From: Rhizobium rhizoryzae
Lineage (GTDB): Bacteria; Pseudomonadota; Alphaproteobacteria; Rhizobiales; Rhizobiaceae
Assembly (NCBI RefSeq): GCF_011046895.1
Contig: NZ_CP049250.1
Span: 1 to 64,000, forward strand
Direction of reading: 5' to 3'
Length of the DNA stretch: 64,000 nt
The notes beneath the pieces are model-generated. The model was not told the origin of the DNA. It made no database searches and saw only the letters and a list, made by a program, of their open reading frames with translations. The position numbers were made by a program, and so were the translations under genes. Below are positions 1 to 8,746 of the stretch, one piece after another. Positions within the stretch are counted from its first letter, which is position 1, and each line of letters opens with the position of its first letter.

Positions 1-1
1 C

Positions 2-385
2 GCGGAATGGGTGACTGCGCAGGGCTTTGCACCTATGACGGTGCTGATCATCATCCTGGTGCTCTACATCATCTTCGGCTGCATCATGGACAGCCTGTCC
101 ATGATCGTCCTGACGATCCCGATCTTCTTCCCGATCGTGACCGCCATGGACTTCGGCATGAGCCCGGAACACTTTGCCATCTGGTTCGGCATCCTGGTGC
201 TGATGGTGGCAGAGATCGGCATGATCACCCCGCCGGTCGGATTGAACCTGTTCATCATCTCGGCCATGTCGCGTGAAGTGCCTATACGAGACACCTATCG
301 CGGTATCGTTCCCTTCGTGTCGGCTGATGTCTTGCGAATCATCCTGCTGACAGCCTTTCCGATCATCTCGACTTTCCTCGTCTGA
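2..385 (+). CDS. TRAP transporter large permease (DctM family), C-terminal part
   Basis: The gene is cut by the left edge of the window; the last ~127 codons are present. The visible part has at least three hydrophobic segments and the conserved run MDSLSMIVLTIPIFFPI followed by EIGMITPPVGLNLF. This is the typical end of the 12-TM DctM subunit of tripartite ATP-independent periplasmic transporters, which use an ion gradient and a periplasmic solute-binding protein to import small carboxylates and related solutes. The substrate cannot be told from this fragment; the binding protein and small permease would lie to the left. An intrinsic terminator follows 31 bp after the stop, so this is the end of its operon. 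Confidence 0.9.
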   Translation, partial: AEWVTAQGFAPMTVLIIILVLYIIFGCIMDSLSMIVLTIPIFFPIVTAMDFGMSPEHFAIWFGILVLMVAEIGMITPPVGLNLFIISAMSREVPIRDTYRGIVPFVSADVLRIILLTAFPIISTFLV

Positions 386-416
386 CCGGATCGCCCGGAT
401 CCACCGAACCTCGACG

Positions 417-443
417 AAGGGCCTGTTCACAGCAGGCCCTTTT
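417..443 (+). terminator. Rho-independent terminator after the TRAP permease
   Basis: A 9-bp perfect stem (AAGGGCCTG / CAGGCCCTT) with a 7-nt loop runs straight into a short T tract. Confidence 0.85.
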
Positions 444-1137
444 GCTTTTGCAAGCTTTGCGATGGGTCACACGTTGGAAGCGCGAGAGCTTTCCACCGCG
501 CGTTATAAGAAAAGGTTGTATTTCTCATAAATTAAATATCAGGGCGTGCAATTTTTAACTAGACACGCCCGGTCAGGAGTTCTAGTTTCCCCTTGCCAGC
601 AAACAGGAGCTGGCAAATTAAAGCAAATAGATAAGTGATCGATACGTTTTCATGTCGGGCATCATATTGCGCCCAGGGAATGTATTCCAAGCATTTTTAG
701 AATTATTACTTGCAATATCATTTGAAGCATCGACAGCAGATTTGGTTTTCTTTACGGTCCCCGCCGTAACAGAAGCAAGCAATTCAAGAACCGGTCTGTC
801 CATTTTCGAGGAAGGATTGGCCTTCCTCGAAACCTTACGCTTGGCTGGCCGCAGCTACAGCGTTCAAACAGGCGAAGTCCCTGCTTCGCTTGTCGCCGAC
901 GTCTTCGCCAAGGAAGGCGTCGGCGGCTGACAATCGGACACTGCCGATTGGATCGCTGATAGCCGCTGACGGGCCACACTGATGAGTTATCCTGCAGAGC
1001 CAACCTAGCGCGCCACACCGATGAGCCACCTTAGCGCGCCACCTTGGCGTGCCAACGAGCTGCCGCGATGCAGACAGCCTCGCGAGCACTGTCAGAGGTC
1101 TGGGCGATAGGCCTACTTGAAGGCGTCTGCGAACTGT
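444..1137. other. Gene-poor stretch with an inverted repeat and degenerate short repeats
   Basis: About 700 bp without a convincing gene. Short open frames exist on both strands (for example 652-930 plus and 618-803 minus) but none has a ribosome binding site or a recognisable product. The part from about 480 to 780 is clearly more AT-rich than its surroundings. It holds a 7-bp inverted repeat at 542-570, a 12-bp perfect hairpin at 804-832, and degenerate short direct repeats at about 973-1042. It may be promoter DNA plus gene remnant; I cannot say more. Confidence 0.5.
804..832. repeat. Perfect 12-bp inverted repeat with 5-nt loop
   Basis: TTTCGAGGAAGG, five bases, then CCTTCCTCGAAA. Neither strand has a following T tract, so it is not a classical terminator. 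Confidence 0.6.
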
Positions 1138-2445
1138 CTATCGTGACTTGCGGAGAATGCCTTTCAGGCCTCCTCCAATCAGGAGCGTTACATCATAGAT
1201 GGAGGCGAGTGGCAGGCTGCGCCCCGAAACCACCAGATATCGCGGTTGCCAATCCGGATCGAATTTGGCCTTGAAGGTCTGGACGCCCTTGAAGTTGTAG
1301 AAGCGCTCTCCGGTCTCGTAGATGAAACGGCAGAGCTGGTGCCACAGAGGGGCGCACCTGTGGGTCGACAGGCCCGCAAGCGGCGCCATGCCCAGATTGA
1401 GGGTGCGGAAGCCGTCCGCCTTCAGATGCTCCATGATGCGTACGAAGAGCAGATCCATCAGACCGCGATGCGTGCCCGGAATGTGGCGCATCAGATCGAT
1501 AAACGCATCCTGCTCTGCGGTGGCGGTTGGGATCGAGGCAAAGGCGACGATGCGTCCTTCCAGCCGGATCAGGGCAACAGGCGACCGGCAGACATAATCC
1601 TCCCGGAACGTACCGAGCGAGAAACCTTTTTCCGCAGCATTGTGGGCGGTCAGCCAGGCATCCGACACGCTGCGCAGTTCTGGCAGCACGTCTGGCACGC
1701 GCTCGGTGGCGAGGAATTCGAACGTCAGACCATCGCGTTCTGCGCGGTTGATGGACCGCCGGAGCTTCAGCCATTGCCCGCCTTTCAGATCGAAATGCTG
1801 AAGATCGACAATGGCCTGCTCGCCAAGCTTGTGCGCAGTCATCCCCGCTTCAATGGCAACCGGCAGGAACTGCGGCGATACCTGGTAGAAGACGGGACGG
1901 CATCGGGCCGCGCGCGCAACTGCCATGAAATCCTGAACGAGGCCCGCCCATTCCTCACGTGGCCCCACAGGATCGAACAGTGCAACCTGCGAGCGTCCCT
2001 GACGGGCATACATGATGAAGGCGCGCCTGCTTTCGGAGAACAGCACCTGCTTGTCGCCAAGCCGAACCAGTGCCGCCGTGGCGCTGCCGCTCTCCTGCAG
2101 AATGCGTTCTGCCTGATCGAGATCCTGCCGTACGGCCCTTGGCTGAAGCAGGCGAAAAGAACGCAGACCGCGCCGGCCAGCCCAGGCTCCGGCAAGGAGG
2201 GTGAAGGAAAAGGTCACGCCGGTTTCGGGATCGACATTCGATCCGGACCACATGGGCAGCATCATGAGGCTCTCATCCAGGAAAAGATAAACGAAAAGCC
2301 CCATGGTCAATGCCAGCGTCGCCAGGAAACCGACAACCGGACCGTGCCAGACATGACGCATACGCGTCGCCCACAGCACCTGCCAACCGGGCGCCGTGTG
2401 CCTATCGTCAGGACGGGGTGTGATCGCCAGATGATCAGCGGCCAT
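1138..2445 (-). CDS. Stand-alone MprF/LpiA synthase-domain protein (DUF2156)
   Basis: About 435 residues. Two hydrophobic segments near the N-terminus (roughly residues 35-60 and 75-95) are followed by a soluble DUF2156 domain, the GNAT-like catalytic half of MprF/LpiA that transfers an aminoacyl group from aminoacyl-tRNA to phosphatidylglycerol. Supporting blocks are LVRLGDKQVLFSES, FIMYARQGRSQVALFDPVG, DLMRH..GTHRGLMDLLF and a C-terminal RFYNFKGVQTFKAKFDPDWQPRYLV. Full-length MprF/LpiA is about 850 residues with a large N-terminal flippase; here that part is absent and nothing matching it lies upstream. The ATG at 2445 is chosen; an in-frame TTG at 2487 is possible. The protein could be a domain-only enzyme or a reduced relic; the intact frame argues that it is made. 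Confidence 0.75.
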   Translation of the reverse strand: MAADHLAITPRPDDRHTAPGWQVLWATRMRHVWHGPVVGFLATLALTMGLFVYLFLDESLMMLPMWSGSNVDPETGVTFSFTLLAGAWAGRRGLRSFRLLQPRAVRQDLDQAERILQESGSATAALVRLGDKQVLFSESRRAFIMYARQGRSQVALFDPVGPREEWAGLVQDFMAVARAARCRPVFYQVSPQFLPVAIEAGMTAHKLGEQAIVDLQHFDLKGGQWLKLRRSINRAERDGLTFEFLATERVPDVLPELRSVSDAWLTAHNAAEKGFSLGTFREDYVCRSPVALIRLEGRIVAFASIPTATAEQDAFIDLMRHIPGTHRGLMDLLFVRIMEHLKADGFRTLNLGMAPLAGLSTHRCAPLWHQLCRFIYETGERFYNFKGVQTFKAKFDPDWQPRYLVVSGRSLPLASIYDVTLLIGGGLKGILRKSR

Positions 2446-2637
2446 GTGATCCACGAGAATTTTCCAACAGTTCTGAGACGCCAACAATAGATGCCCTGTA
2501 TAGCGTGAAGCTTATCTCACGGCCGCGTGAAGGAAGGCATAAACGGTACGGTTTCAGAGAGGTGAAGAAAATCTCTTCTATTTGCGCGCAGACTTGACGA
2601 AAGCAAAGTTTGCCTGGATGTGGCATTCGACCTGAAC

Positions 2638-3093
2638 TCAGGCCTCTTCCAGCGAGGCGAGCTTTTCCGATGTATTGCGCGTGCCGTTGACCGCATCGGC
2701 AATTGTGGTGGAGAACAGAACATCGCGGCTGGCATCGGCAACGCGCGCAAAGACATGCCGGATTTCACATTGCTTTTCGCCGTCGCAATCCTCGCAGCGC
2801 CGATAGGCCGTCAGCGAGAGGCAGGGCAAGGGCGCGATGGGCCCGTCGATCAGGCGGAGCACTTCGCCAAAGGTGATTTCACCGGCTGTGCGCTGCAGCA
2901 GGTATCCACCAAGCTTGCCGCGGCGGCTTTCCACGATGCCGCTGCGCTTCAGTTCCAGCAGGATCTGTTCGAGAAACTTCTTCGGGATGGCCTGCTGGAC
3001 AGCGATTTCACTGATCAGCAGAGGACGCTGTCCATCCGCCTGGGCAAGGGCAGTCAGCGCGCGCAATGCGTATTTGGCCTTCTGGGAAATCAT
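2638..3093 (-). CDS. Rrf2-family transcriptional regulator beside cysH
   Basis: 151 residues beginning MISQKAKYALRAL, the usual Rrf2 start; the frame stays open upstream but that extension is not Rrf2-like. The N-terminal winged helix (about residues 1-60) contains ISEIAVQQAIPKKFLEQILLELKRSGIVESRRGKLGGY in order, the Rrf2 DNA-binding signature. Three to four cysteines follow at about residues 105-125 (CLSL..RCEDC..KQC), placed where IscR-like members bind a 2Fe-2S cluster. It is divergent from cysH-cysD-cysN across a 302-bp gap, so it probably controls cysteine/sulfate assimilation in the manner of CymR-type Rrf2 proteins. The family is clear from sequence; the target is inference from position. 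Confidence 0.85.
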   Translation of the reverse strand: MISQKAKYALRALTALAQADGQRPLLISEIAVQQAIPKKFLEQILLELKRSGIVESRRGKLGGYLLQRTAGEITFGEVLRLIDGPIAPLPCLSLTAYRRCEDCDGEKQCEIRHVFARVADASRDVLFSTTIADAVNGTRNTSEKLASLEEA

Positions 3094-3395
3094 CAGCGAC
3101 ACTATGAATGGAGATGCCTGAACCGCAGCTGTACAGATCATGCTGAATATCTGGCCGAACTGTACTTTTGCGGGCGGCCTCCAGTAACGCAACCTGATGC
3201 AAAATACAAATGGCTTCATCAGGCGGCAGGAGATTGGGACCATTGCGCATTTCTGCGGCGGCAGGAGTGGATTTTTTCGTCTGCCCCCCGGCGGGAGACT
3301 GATTTGCTCTGGGCCGGTTGCGAACAGGAAGGGCATTGCTCGCAGGTCCCGCTGAAAGCCGCCATAATGATGGCTATCAGGATTGGACAGTTTTC
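3094..3395. promoter_or_regulatory. Divergent promoter region between the Rrf2 gene and cysH
   Basis: 302 bp without a convincing gene. It contains a 7-bp inverted repeat CCTGATG-N17-CATCAGG at 3193-3223 and, at about 3129-3165, CTGTAC and GTACAG-type half-sites in an AT-richer stretch. These are candidate operators for the adjacent Rrf2 protein; I cannot assign -35/-10 elements with confidence. Confidence 0.4.
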
Positions 3396-4136
3396 ATGGA
3401 ACAGACAGATTTCTCCGGTCGGGCCGCCCAGCTGGATGCACAGTTGGCGGAACTTGATCTAACAGACCGGCTGGCGCTTGCAGCGCGGCTGGGCAATGCC
3501 GTTTTTACGACGAGCCTCGGCATCGAGGACCAGGTGATCACGGCTGCCATCGGTCTGGCGCGGTTGCCGATCAACGTTTCGACGCTGGAGACAGGCCGTC
3601 TTTTTGCCGAAACAGTGGCTCTGATTGCCGAAACGGAAGAGCGGTTCGATCTGTCCATCAAGCGCTACGTGCCGGAGCAGGACGATATCGATGCCTATGC
3701 GGCGCAGTATGGTCTGAACGGTTTCTACGAAAGCGTCGAGGCACGCCATGCCTGCTGTCATGTGCGCAAGCTGAAGCCCCTGGCCAAGGCTCTGGAAGGC
3801 GCCCAGATCTGGATCACCGGCCTTCGCCGTGGCCAGTCGGGCAATCGCGCAACCACGCCTTTCGCGGAGTATGACGCAGACCGCAACCTGCTAAAGATCA
3901 ATCCGCTGGCCGACTGGTCTTTCGGCCAGATCAACGCCTATGTGGAGCGTGAAGCCGTGCCGGTGAACCCGCTGCATGCGCGCGGCTATCCTTCCATCGG
4001 CTGCGAGCCCTGTACCCGCGCCATCAAGCCCGGCGAGCCCGAGCGTGCCGGTCGCTGGTGGTGGGAGAACGACGAGAAGCGCGAATGCGGTCTTCACGTC
4101 CACGAAGCGGCCAGCGCCATTCCCCAGCCAGCCTGA
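3396..4136 (+). CDS. cysH: Assimilatory APS reductase CysH
   Basis: 246 residues. It reduces adenosine 5'-phosphosulfate to sulfite with thioredoxin as donor. Cysteine pairs C120-C121 and C203-C206 are the four ligands of the 4Fe-4S cluster that marks the APS-using (rather than PAPS-using) form, and the catalytic C231 sits in the C-terminal ECGLH motif. The N-terminal [11 protein letters not shown] stretch is the nucleotide-binding loop region. The ATG at 3396 gives the normal family length. It is first in the plus-strand order cysH-cysD-cysN, 103 bp before cysD. No APS kinase (cysC) or sulfite reductase gene lies in the window, which fits direct APS reduction. Confidence 0.95.
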   Translation: MEQTDFSGRAAQLDAQLAELDLTDRLALAARLGNAVFTTSLGIEDQVITAAIGLARLPINVSTLETGRLFAETVALIAETEERFDLSIKRYVPEQDDIDAYAAQYGLNGFYESVEARHACCHVRKLKPLAKALEGAQIWITGLRRGQSGNRATTPFAEYDADRNLLKINPLADWSFGQINAYVEREAVPVNPLHARGYPSIGCEPCTRAIKPGEPERAGRWWWENDEKRECGLHVHEAASAIPQPA

Positions 4137-4239
4137 TTTTCCCGGACACACGATGACGGGCAGTCGGCAAGTCGCCGAACAGCCTATCGACCATTCAAAG
4201 ACGCATAGCCGGACCAACCGGCAGGAAAGCCGAGACCAC

Positions 4240-5196
4240 ATGCACAAGCACACATCGGAATTCGACCCTCACCTGAAGGATCCCGTCACCAAGCCGCCGC
4301 TCGATCCGCATCTCAAGGCACTTGAAAACGAGGCCATCCATATCTTCCGCGAAGTGGCGGCCGAGTTCGAAAACCCGGTGATGCTTTACTCGATCGGCAA
4401 GGATTCGTCCGTTCTGCTGCACCTCGCCCGCAAGGCCTTCTACCCCGGTCGCGTGCCCTTCCCGCTGCTGCACATCGACACCGGCTGGAAGTTCCCGGAA
4501 ATGATCGCCTTCCGCGACGAGATGGCGGAACGCTTCGATCTTGATCTGGTCGTCTACACCAATCCGCGCGGTCAGGAAGAGGGCATTGGTCCGTTCAGCC
4601 ACGGCTCGGCCTACCATACGGACGTCATGAAGACAGAAGCGCTGCGGCAGGCGCTGGATGCCGGAAAGTATGATGCGGCCTTTGGCGGCGCACGCCGCGA
4701 TGAGGAAGCCTCCCGTGCCAAGGAGCGCATCTATTCCTTCCGCACGCCGGACCATAAATGGGATCCGCGCAACCAGCGCCCGGAACTCTGGAACATTTAT
4801 AACGGCAACATCCGTCGTGGCGAAAGCGTACGCGCCTTCCCGCTGTCCAACTGGACCGAAGTCGACATCTGGCGCTACATCCAGGCAGAAAACATTCCGC
4901 TGCCGCCACTTTACTACGCCAAGAACCGCAAGTTCGTGGAGCGTGACGGCATGCTGATGTGGGCAGAAGATCCGCGTTTCCAGCCGCTGCCGGGAGAGCA
5001 GATCCAGGAAGGCATGTTGCGCTTCCGCACGCTGGGCTGCTGGCCACTGACGGGTGGCATTCGCTCGACCGCGACGACGCTGGATGAAGTGATTGCCGAA
5101 CTTGAAATCGCCACCGTCTCCGAACGCCAGGGCCGCGCCATCGACCGCGACCAGGCCGGATCGATGGAAAAGAAGAAGCGTGAAGGATATTTCTGA
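4240..5196 (+). CDS. cysD: Sulfate adenylyltransferase subunit 2 (ATP sulfurylase small subunit)
   Basis: 318 residues. With CysN it forms APS from sulfate and ATP. The PP-loop SIGKDSS is at residues 51-57, followed by [19 protein letters not shown] and [12 protein letters not shown], all typical of CysD. The C-terminus ends [23 protein letters not shown] in the usual way. The ATG at 4240 is chosen because it gives the family length and has AGGAAA about a dozen bases upstream; an in-frame ATG at 4153 would add an unconserved leader. The stop is two bases before the cysN start, so the two are translationally close. Confidence 0.95.
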   Translation: MHKHTSEFDPHLKDPVTKPPLDPHLKALENEAIHIFREVAAEFENPVMLYSIGKDSSVLLHLARKAFYPGRVPFPLLHIDTGWKFPEMIAFRDEMAERFDLDLVVYTNPRGQEEGIGPFSHGSAYHTDVMKTEALRQALDAGKYDAAFGGARRDEEASRAKERIYSFRTPDHKWDPRNQRPELWNIYNGNIRRGESVRAFPLSNWTEVDIWRYIQAENIPLPPLYYAKNRKFVERDGMLMWAEDPRFQPLPGEQIQEGMLRFRTLGCWPLTGGIRSTATTLDEVIAELEIATVSERQGRAIDRDQAGSMEKKKREGYF

Positions 5197-5197
5197 G

Positions 5198-6685
5198 ATG
5201 ACTGCTCCCGCCAATACAGCCGCTCTCGCCGAAGTTCAGGACCTGCCGGAAGCAGAAGCCGCGAAGGCAGTGAAGGACAGCCGTCCGCTTCGCCTCATCA
5301 CCTGCGGTTCCGTGGATGATGGAAAATCCACGCTGATCGGCCGTCTGCTCTGGGATACCAAGGCGGTCAAGGAAGATCAGGCCGCCGCACTCTCGCGCGA
5401 CAGCGGCAAGCAGAACGATCTCGGTCTGCCCGATTTCGCGTTGCTGCTGGATGGTCTCCAGGCAGAACGCGAACAGGGCATCACCATCGATGTTGCCTAT
5501 CGCTATTTCTCGACCGATCGCCGGTCCTTCATCGTTGCCGATACGCCCGGCCACGAGCAATATACCCGCAACATGGCAACCGGCGCTTCCACGGCAGATC
5601 TGGCCGTTCTTCTGGTTGACGCGCGCGCCGGCCTTCTGGAACAGACGCGCCGCCATGCCACCATCGCCTCGCTGATGGGCATCAAGCAGTTCGTGCTGGC
5701 CGTCAACAAGTTCGACCTCGTCTCCTACGACAAGTCCGTGTTCGACCGTATCTCGCACGAGTTCAAGGAACTGGCCCTGTCGCTGGGCGTGCGTCAGATC
5801 ACGGCGATCCCGATGTCGGCGCTGAAGGGCGAGAACGTCGTCTATGGCGCGAGCACCATCATGCCCTGGTATGACGGTCCGACGCTCGTGCAGGCGCTGG
5901 AACTGGCGACAATCCGCACGGCAACGGCTGGCGGTTTCCGCCTGCCCGTCCAGCGCGTTTCGCGTCCCGGTGAAAGCTTCCGCGGCTATCAGGGCACGGT
6001 TGCGGGCGGCTCTATCAAGCCGGGCGATTCCGTCGCCATCCTGCCGTCGGGCATTGTGGCAAACGTGAAGCAGATCGTGACCTTCGACCTGGTGCGCAAT
6101 GCCGCCGTTGCTGGCGATGCGATCACGCTGGTTCTGGACCGTCAGGTGGATGTCTCGCGCGGCGACATGATCGTTTCGCTGGATGGCCAGCCGATGACCG
6201 GCCTTGGCTTTGATGCACAGCTCGTTGCCCTGCAGCCTGGCGGTATCGAACCCGGCAAGCGCTATTGGCTGAAGGCAGGCTCGCGCCGCCAACGTGTTGT
6301 CGTGCAGCCGGTGTCCCAGCTGGAGCTGTCCAGCGGCAAGTGGAAGCCGCATGCGGAAACGCTGGCCATGAACGCCATCGGCAAAGTGCGCCTCAGCTTC
6401 GATGAACTTGCGATTTTCGACACCTATGAGCAGAACCGCGCAACGGGCGCCTTCATCCTGATCGATCCGGATACCAACAACACGGTTGCGGGCGGCATGG
6501 TGACGGCAAAGCGGTCAGATCTCGGCGGCATTCACCGCGAAGGCGAGCGCGTTCTCCTGTCGCTGCCAGCCGATCTGGCTGAAGAGCTGATGGCGAGCGA
6601 GGCGTTTGCCGCACGCCGTGATGACGTGGATATCCGCCGGATCAGCGGGCAGCGTTCAAACGAGATTTTCGAAACGCTGGAATAA
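5198..6685 (+). CDS. cysN: Sulfate adenylyltransferase subunit 1 (GTPase subunit)
   Basis: 495 residues. It is the GTPase that drives ATP sulfurylase. GTP-binding motifs are GSVDDGKST (37-45), DTPGH (115-119) and NKFD (170-173), followed by two elongation-factor-like beta-barrel domains. It ends after the barrels and lacks the C-terminal APS kinase domain of NodQ/CysNC fusions. The start ATG is one base after the cysD stop. A strong terminator follows directly, so the cysHDN unit ends here. Confidence 0.95.
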   Translation: MTAPANTAALAEVQDLPEAEAAKAVKDSRPLRLITCGSVDDGKSTLIGRLLWDTKAVKEDQAAALSRDSGKQNDLGLPDFALLLDGLQAEREQGITIDVAYRYFSTDRRSFIVADTPGHEQYTRNMATGASTADLAVLLVDARAGLLEQTRRHATIASLMGIKQFVLAVNKFDLVSYDKSVFDRISHEFKELALSLGVRQITAIPMSALKGENVVYGASTIMPWYDGPTLVQALELATIRTATAGGFRLPVQRVSRPGESFRGYQGTVAGGSIKPGDSVAILPSGIVANVKQIVTFDLVRNAAVAGDAITLVLDRQVDVSRGDMIVSLDGQPMTGLGFDAQLVALQPGGIEPGKRYWLKAGSRRQRVVVQPVSQLELSSGKWKPHAETLAMNAIGKVRLSFDELAIFDTYEQNRATGAFILIDPDTNNTVAGGMVTAKRSDLGGIHREGERVLLSLPADLAEELMASEAFAARRDDVDIRRISGQRSNEIFETLE

Positions 6686-6693
6686 CAGAAAGG

Positions 6694-6728
6694 AAGGCCG
6701 GTTTCGCTGAGAGACCGGCCTTTTTTTC
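6694..6728 (+). terminator. Rho-independent terminator of cysHDN
   Basis: A 12-bp stem with one G-T pair (AAGGCCGGTTTC / GAGACCGGCCTT), loop GCTGA, followed by seven or more T residues. Confidence 0.95.
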
Positions 6729-6790
6729 TTTTCATCCATGGACAGGATCATTCCGCTCAACCCAATTCGGTTGAGCGCGACATGCATGAG

Positions 6791-7810
6791 TCAGAGCGTC
6801 CGCGTCGTGCCCCGCTTCATCAGCCGGAAACCGAGATCGACCATGGTATCGCTTGGCATGGTGCCCACGACACCGCGGATCACCATATCTGCGGCGCGGT
6901 ATCCCATGTCGAAGAGTGGAACCTTGATCGTGGTCAGCGGCGGCTCCATCATCGTTGCGAAATCGAGATCGTTATAGCCGCAGATGCCGAAATCATCCGG
7001 CACGCGTTTGCCGATACGCTGCGCTTCGAACAACACGCCCAGCGCAAGGTCGTCCATCTGGCAAAACACGGCGTCGAGATCCGGGTGGCGCTGCAGGGCG
7101 GTGCGCAGAAGTTCTGCCCCGATCTGGGCTCCGGTTGCAGGGCCGGAATGGCATACGAGGTCTTCGTCATAGAGACCCGCTTCCTGCATGACCTTGCTGT
7201 ATCCCGCCAGACGCCGCCTGCCTCTTTCGTCTCCAATCGGGCCGAATATCGCGATCTTTCGATAGCCGCAATCCAGCAGATGGCGCGTTGCGGTGGCCGC
7301 CGCGCTTGCATGATCGATGGCAATGGACGTTCCACCCGTCTGGAGGTGAATATCGACCACCTGCACGACCGGACAGGCTGCGTTTTTCAGCAGCGTCCTG
7401 ACCTGATCAACCCCTTCCAGCCCGGCCAGGATCATTCCGGCCGTGTTCTGCGACAGCAACAGCTTGACCTGACGGCTCTCCTCGTGAATGCAAAGATGGG
7501 TATTGGCGTATTGGACGCGAAAATTCGTTTCGCGAACACGCTCCTCGACCCCTTGCATGAACCGGACGAAAGCCGGGTTCGTGAGCGATGAGACCAACAC
7601 GCCGAAGGTGGAATTATGCCGGCTGGCCAGCGCCCGCGCCGCCTGATCCGGCACGTAGCCCATATCCTCGATCAGCCCCAGGATCCGCCCCCGCAGCTGT
7701 TCAGAGACTTTTTCAGGCTCCCGCAAAACCCGCGAGACGGTGATCGGGCTGACACCTGCGCGTGTTGCGACGTCCAGAAGGGTTGTCCGTTCGGATCTAC
7801 CGCGTTTCAC
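6791..7810 (-). CDS. LacI-family transcriptional regulator
   Basis: 339 residues from a GTG at 7810, which has AGGTGA a few bases upstream; the frame stays open to 8017 but the extra leader is not LacI-like. The N-terminal helix-turn-helix is TLLDVATRAGVSPITVSRVL (about residues 10-30), followed by the hinge helix (ALASRHNSTFGV) and a periplasmic-binding-protein-like sensor domain (residues ~65-339). It resembles gluconate-type (GntR-subclass) LacI repressors. No sugar uptake or catabolic gene is adjacent, so the inducer and regulon are unknown. A palindromic site lies about 85 bp upstream and may be its own operator. Confidence 0.9.
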   Translation of the reverse strand: MKRGRSERTTLLDVATRAGVSPITVSRVLREPEKVSEQLRGRILGLIEDMGYVPDQAARALASRHNSTFGVLVSSLTNPAFVRFMQGVEERVRETNFRVQYANTHLCIHEESRQVKLLLSQNTAGMILAGLEGVDQVRTLLKNAACPVVQVVDIHLQTGGTSIAIDHASAAATATRHLLDCGYRKIAIFGPIGDERGRRRLAGYSKVMQEAGLYDEDLVCHSGPATGAQIGAELLRTALQRHPDLDAVFCQMDDLALGVLFEAQRIGKRVPDDFGICGYNDLDFATMMEPPLTTIKVPLFDMGYRAADMVIRGVVGTMPSDTMVDLGFRLMKRGTTRTL

Positions 7811-8238
7811 TCGTTCACCTGTATTGCATTCCAGACATGTGCCCGAAACATCCGACCGCCAAAGTATGACAATCTTGCTGATCTGCACCCCGGACACTGG
7901 CATCAGTGTTTGGACGCAGTGCACCATGGGCAGTCGGGTTTTCTCTGAAAGCCAGAGTATCCGTACCTTTTTATTCTCGCAAGTTTTTAGATAACGGTGA
8001 ATTGAACATTGGTCCAAGGGTACGGAAAGCCCTGAATTCCGGCCTGCTGCAATGGGCGTGGCAGAAATCGCACTTTCACGAGGATTTTTGTGGGCGGTGC
8101 GGGATCGCGCTTACGATGCTGATGAAAAATCTGCTAGTCCGCGGATGGTAAGGCGCGCGCGCAAGCGCTCGGGCTGCTGAATTTCATTGCGGAGCCCAGA
8201 CCCACTGGGACGGCAATCTTTCGAAGGGTCAGGATATT
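7811..8238. promoter_or_regulatory. Intergenic region upstream of the LacI regulator and the lipoprotein
   Basis: 428 bp between divergent genes; no convincing coding frame. It must hold both promoters. The only distinct element I see is the palindrome at 7894-7909. Confidence 0.4.
7894..7909. promoter_or_regulatory. Candidate LacI-family operator (ACACTG-N4-CAGTGT)
   Basis: A perfect 6-bp inverted repeat around four bases, about 85 bp upstream of the GTG start of the LacI-type gene. Size and symmetry suit LacI-family operators, but there is no second copy elsewhere in the region to support it. Confidence 0.3.
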
Positions 8239-8592
8239 ATGAATTATCGCTTGGTTGCGTTGGCACTCGTTGCCGGCGTCGTTTCCGGATGCACCACGGT
8301 CGGTCCCGTGTCGAGCCCCATCGAGGCGCGCTGGGTCGGCAAATCGGCTGGTTCCTTCTTTGCCCGCTACGCACCGCCCTACAGCGATTCTTCGGAAGGT
8401 TCGCAGACCGTCTACAACTGGCGCGGCGGCTTCAACCGCATCAAGGATGAGAAGGGCCGCTCGATCAGCGTCAGCTGCAGCGCAACCATCCGCGCTGACT
8501 CCGAATACCGTATCCGCTCCATCACGATCACGTCCGATCGCCCAGGCGCCAAGGGCCCGAGCTACTGCACGGAACTGCTGACCGCCGAGTAA
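8239..8592 (+). CDS. Small putative lipoprotein
   Basis: 117 residues with a lipoprotein signal peptide: MNYR, hydrophobic stretch, and lipobox VSGC with the modified cysteine at 18. The mature part has no domain I recognise; it holds two more cysteines (C80 and C110 region) that could pair in the periplasm. An AAGG/CAGGA ribosome site precedes the ATG and a terminator follows, so it looks like a single-gene unit. Function unknown. Confidence 0.75.
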   Translation: MNYRLVALALVAGVVSGCTTVGPVSSPIEARWVGKSAGSFFARYAPPYSDSSEGSQTVYNWRGGFNRIKDEKGRSISVSCSATIRADSEYRIRSITITSDRPGAKGPSYCTELLTAE

Positions 8593-8600
8593 GGCAGGCG

Positions 8601-8632
8601 TCCGGCAGGCAGTCGGCAGCCTGCCGGAATTT
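8601..8632 (+). terminator. Rho-independent terminator after the lipoprotein
   Basis: A 10-bp stem TCCGGCAGGC / GCCTGCCGGA, then ATTTCT; the T tract is short. Confidence 0.65.
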
Positions 8633-8746
8633 CTCCCGGCTCGTGACCGGGGAGTGTTACGATCCTCGTTTCACTTCGGTCGGATTATGCTGGAACGTCA
8701 TCAAATTCCGCTATGAATCGGATCAGCATCTGATTCGGAGGACAGG

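Noticed and set aside
696..710. Possible Irr/ICE box (TTTAGAA half-site)
   Set aside because: Only the left half matches; the right half TTACTTG is far from TTCTAAA and no iron gene is near.
652..930. Open frame of 92 codons on the plus strand
   Set aside because: No ribosome site, no recognisable motif, overlaps another frame on the minus strand and spans a hairpin; probably chance.
4625..6352. Very long minus-strand open frames opposite cysD/cysN
   Set aside because: The plus-strand cysD and cysN are unmistakable; the antisense frames arise from high-GC codon bias.
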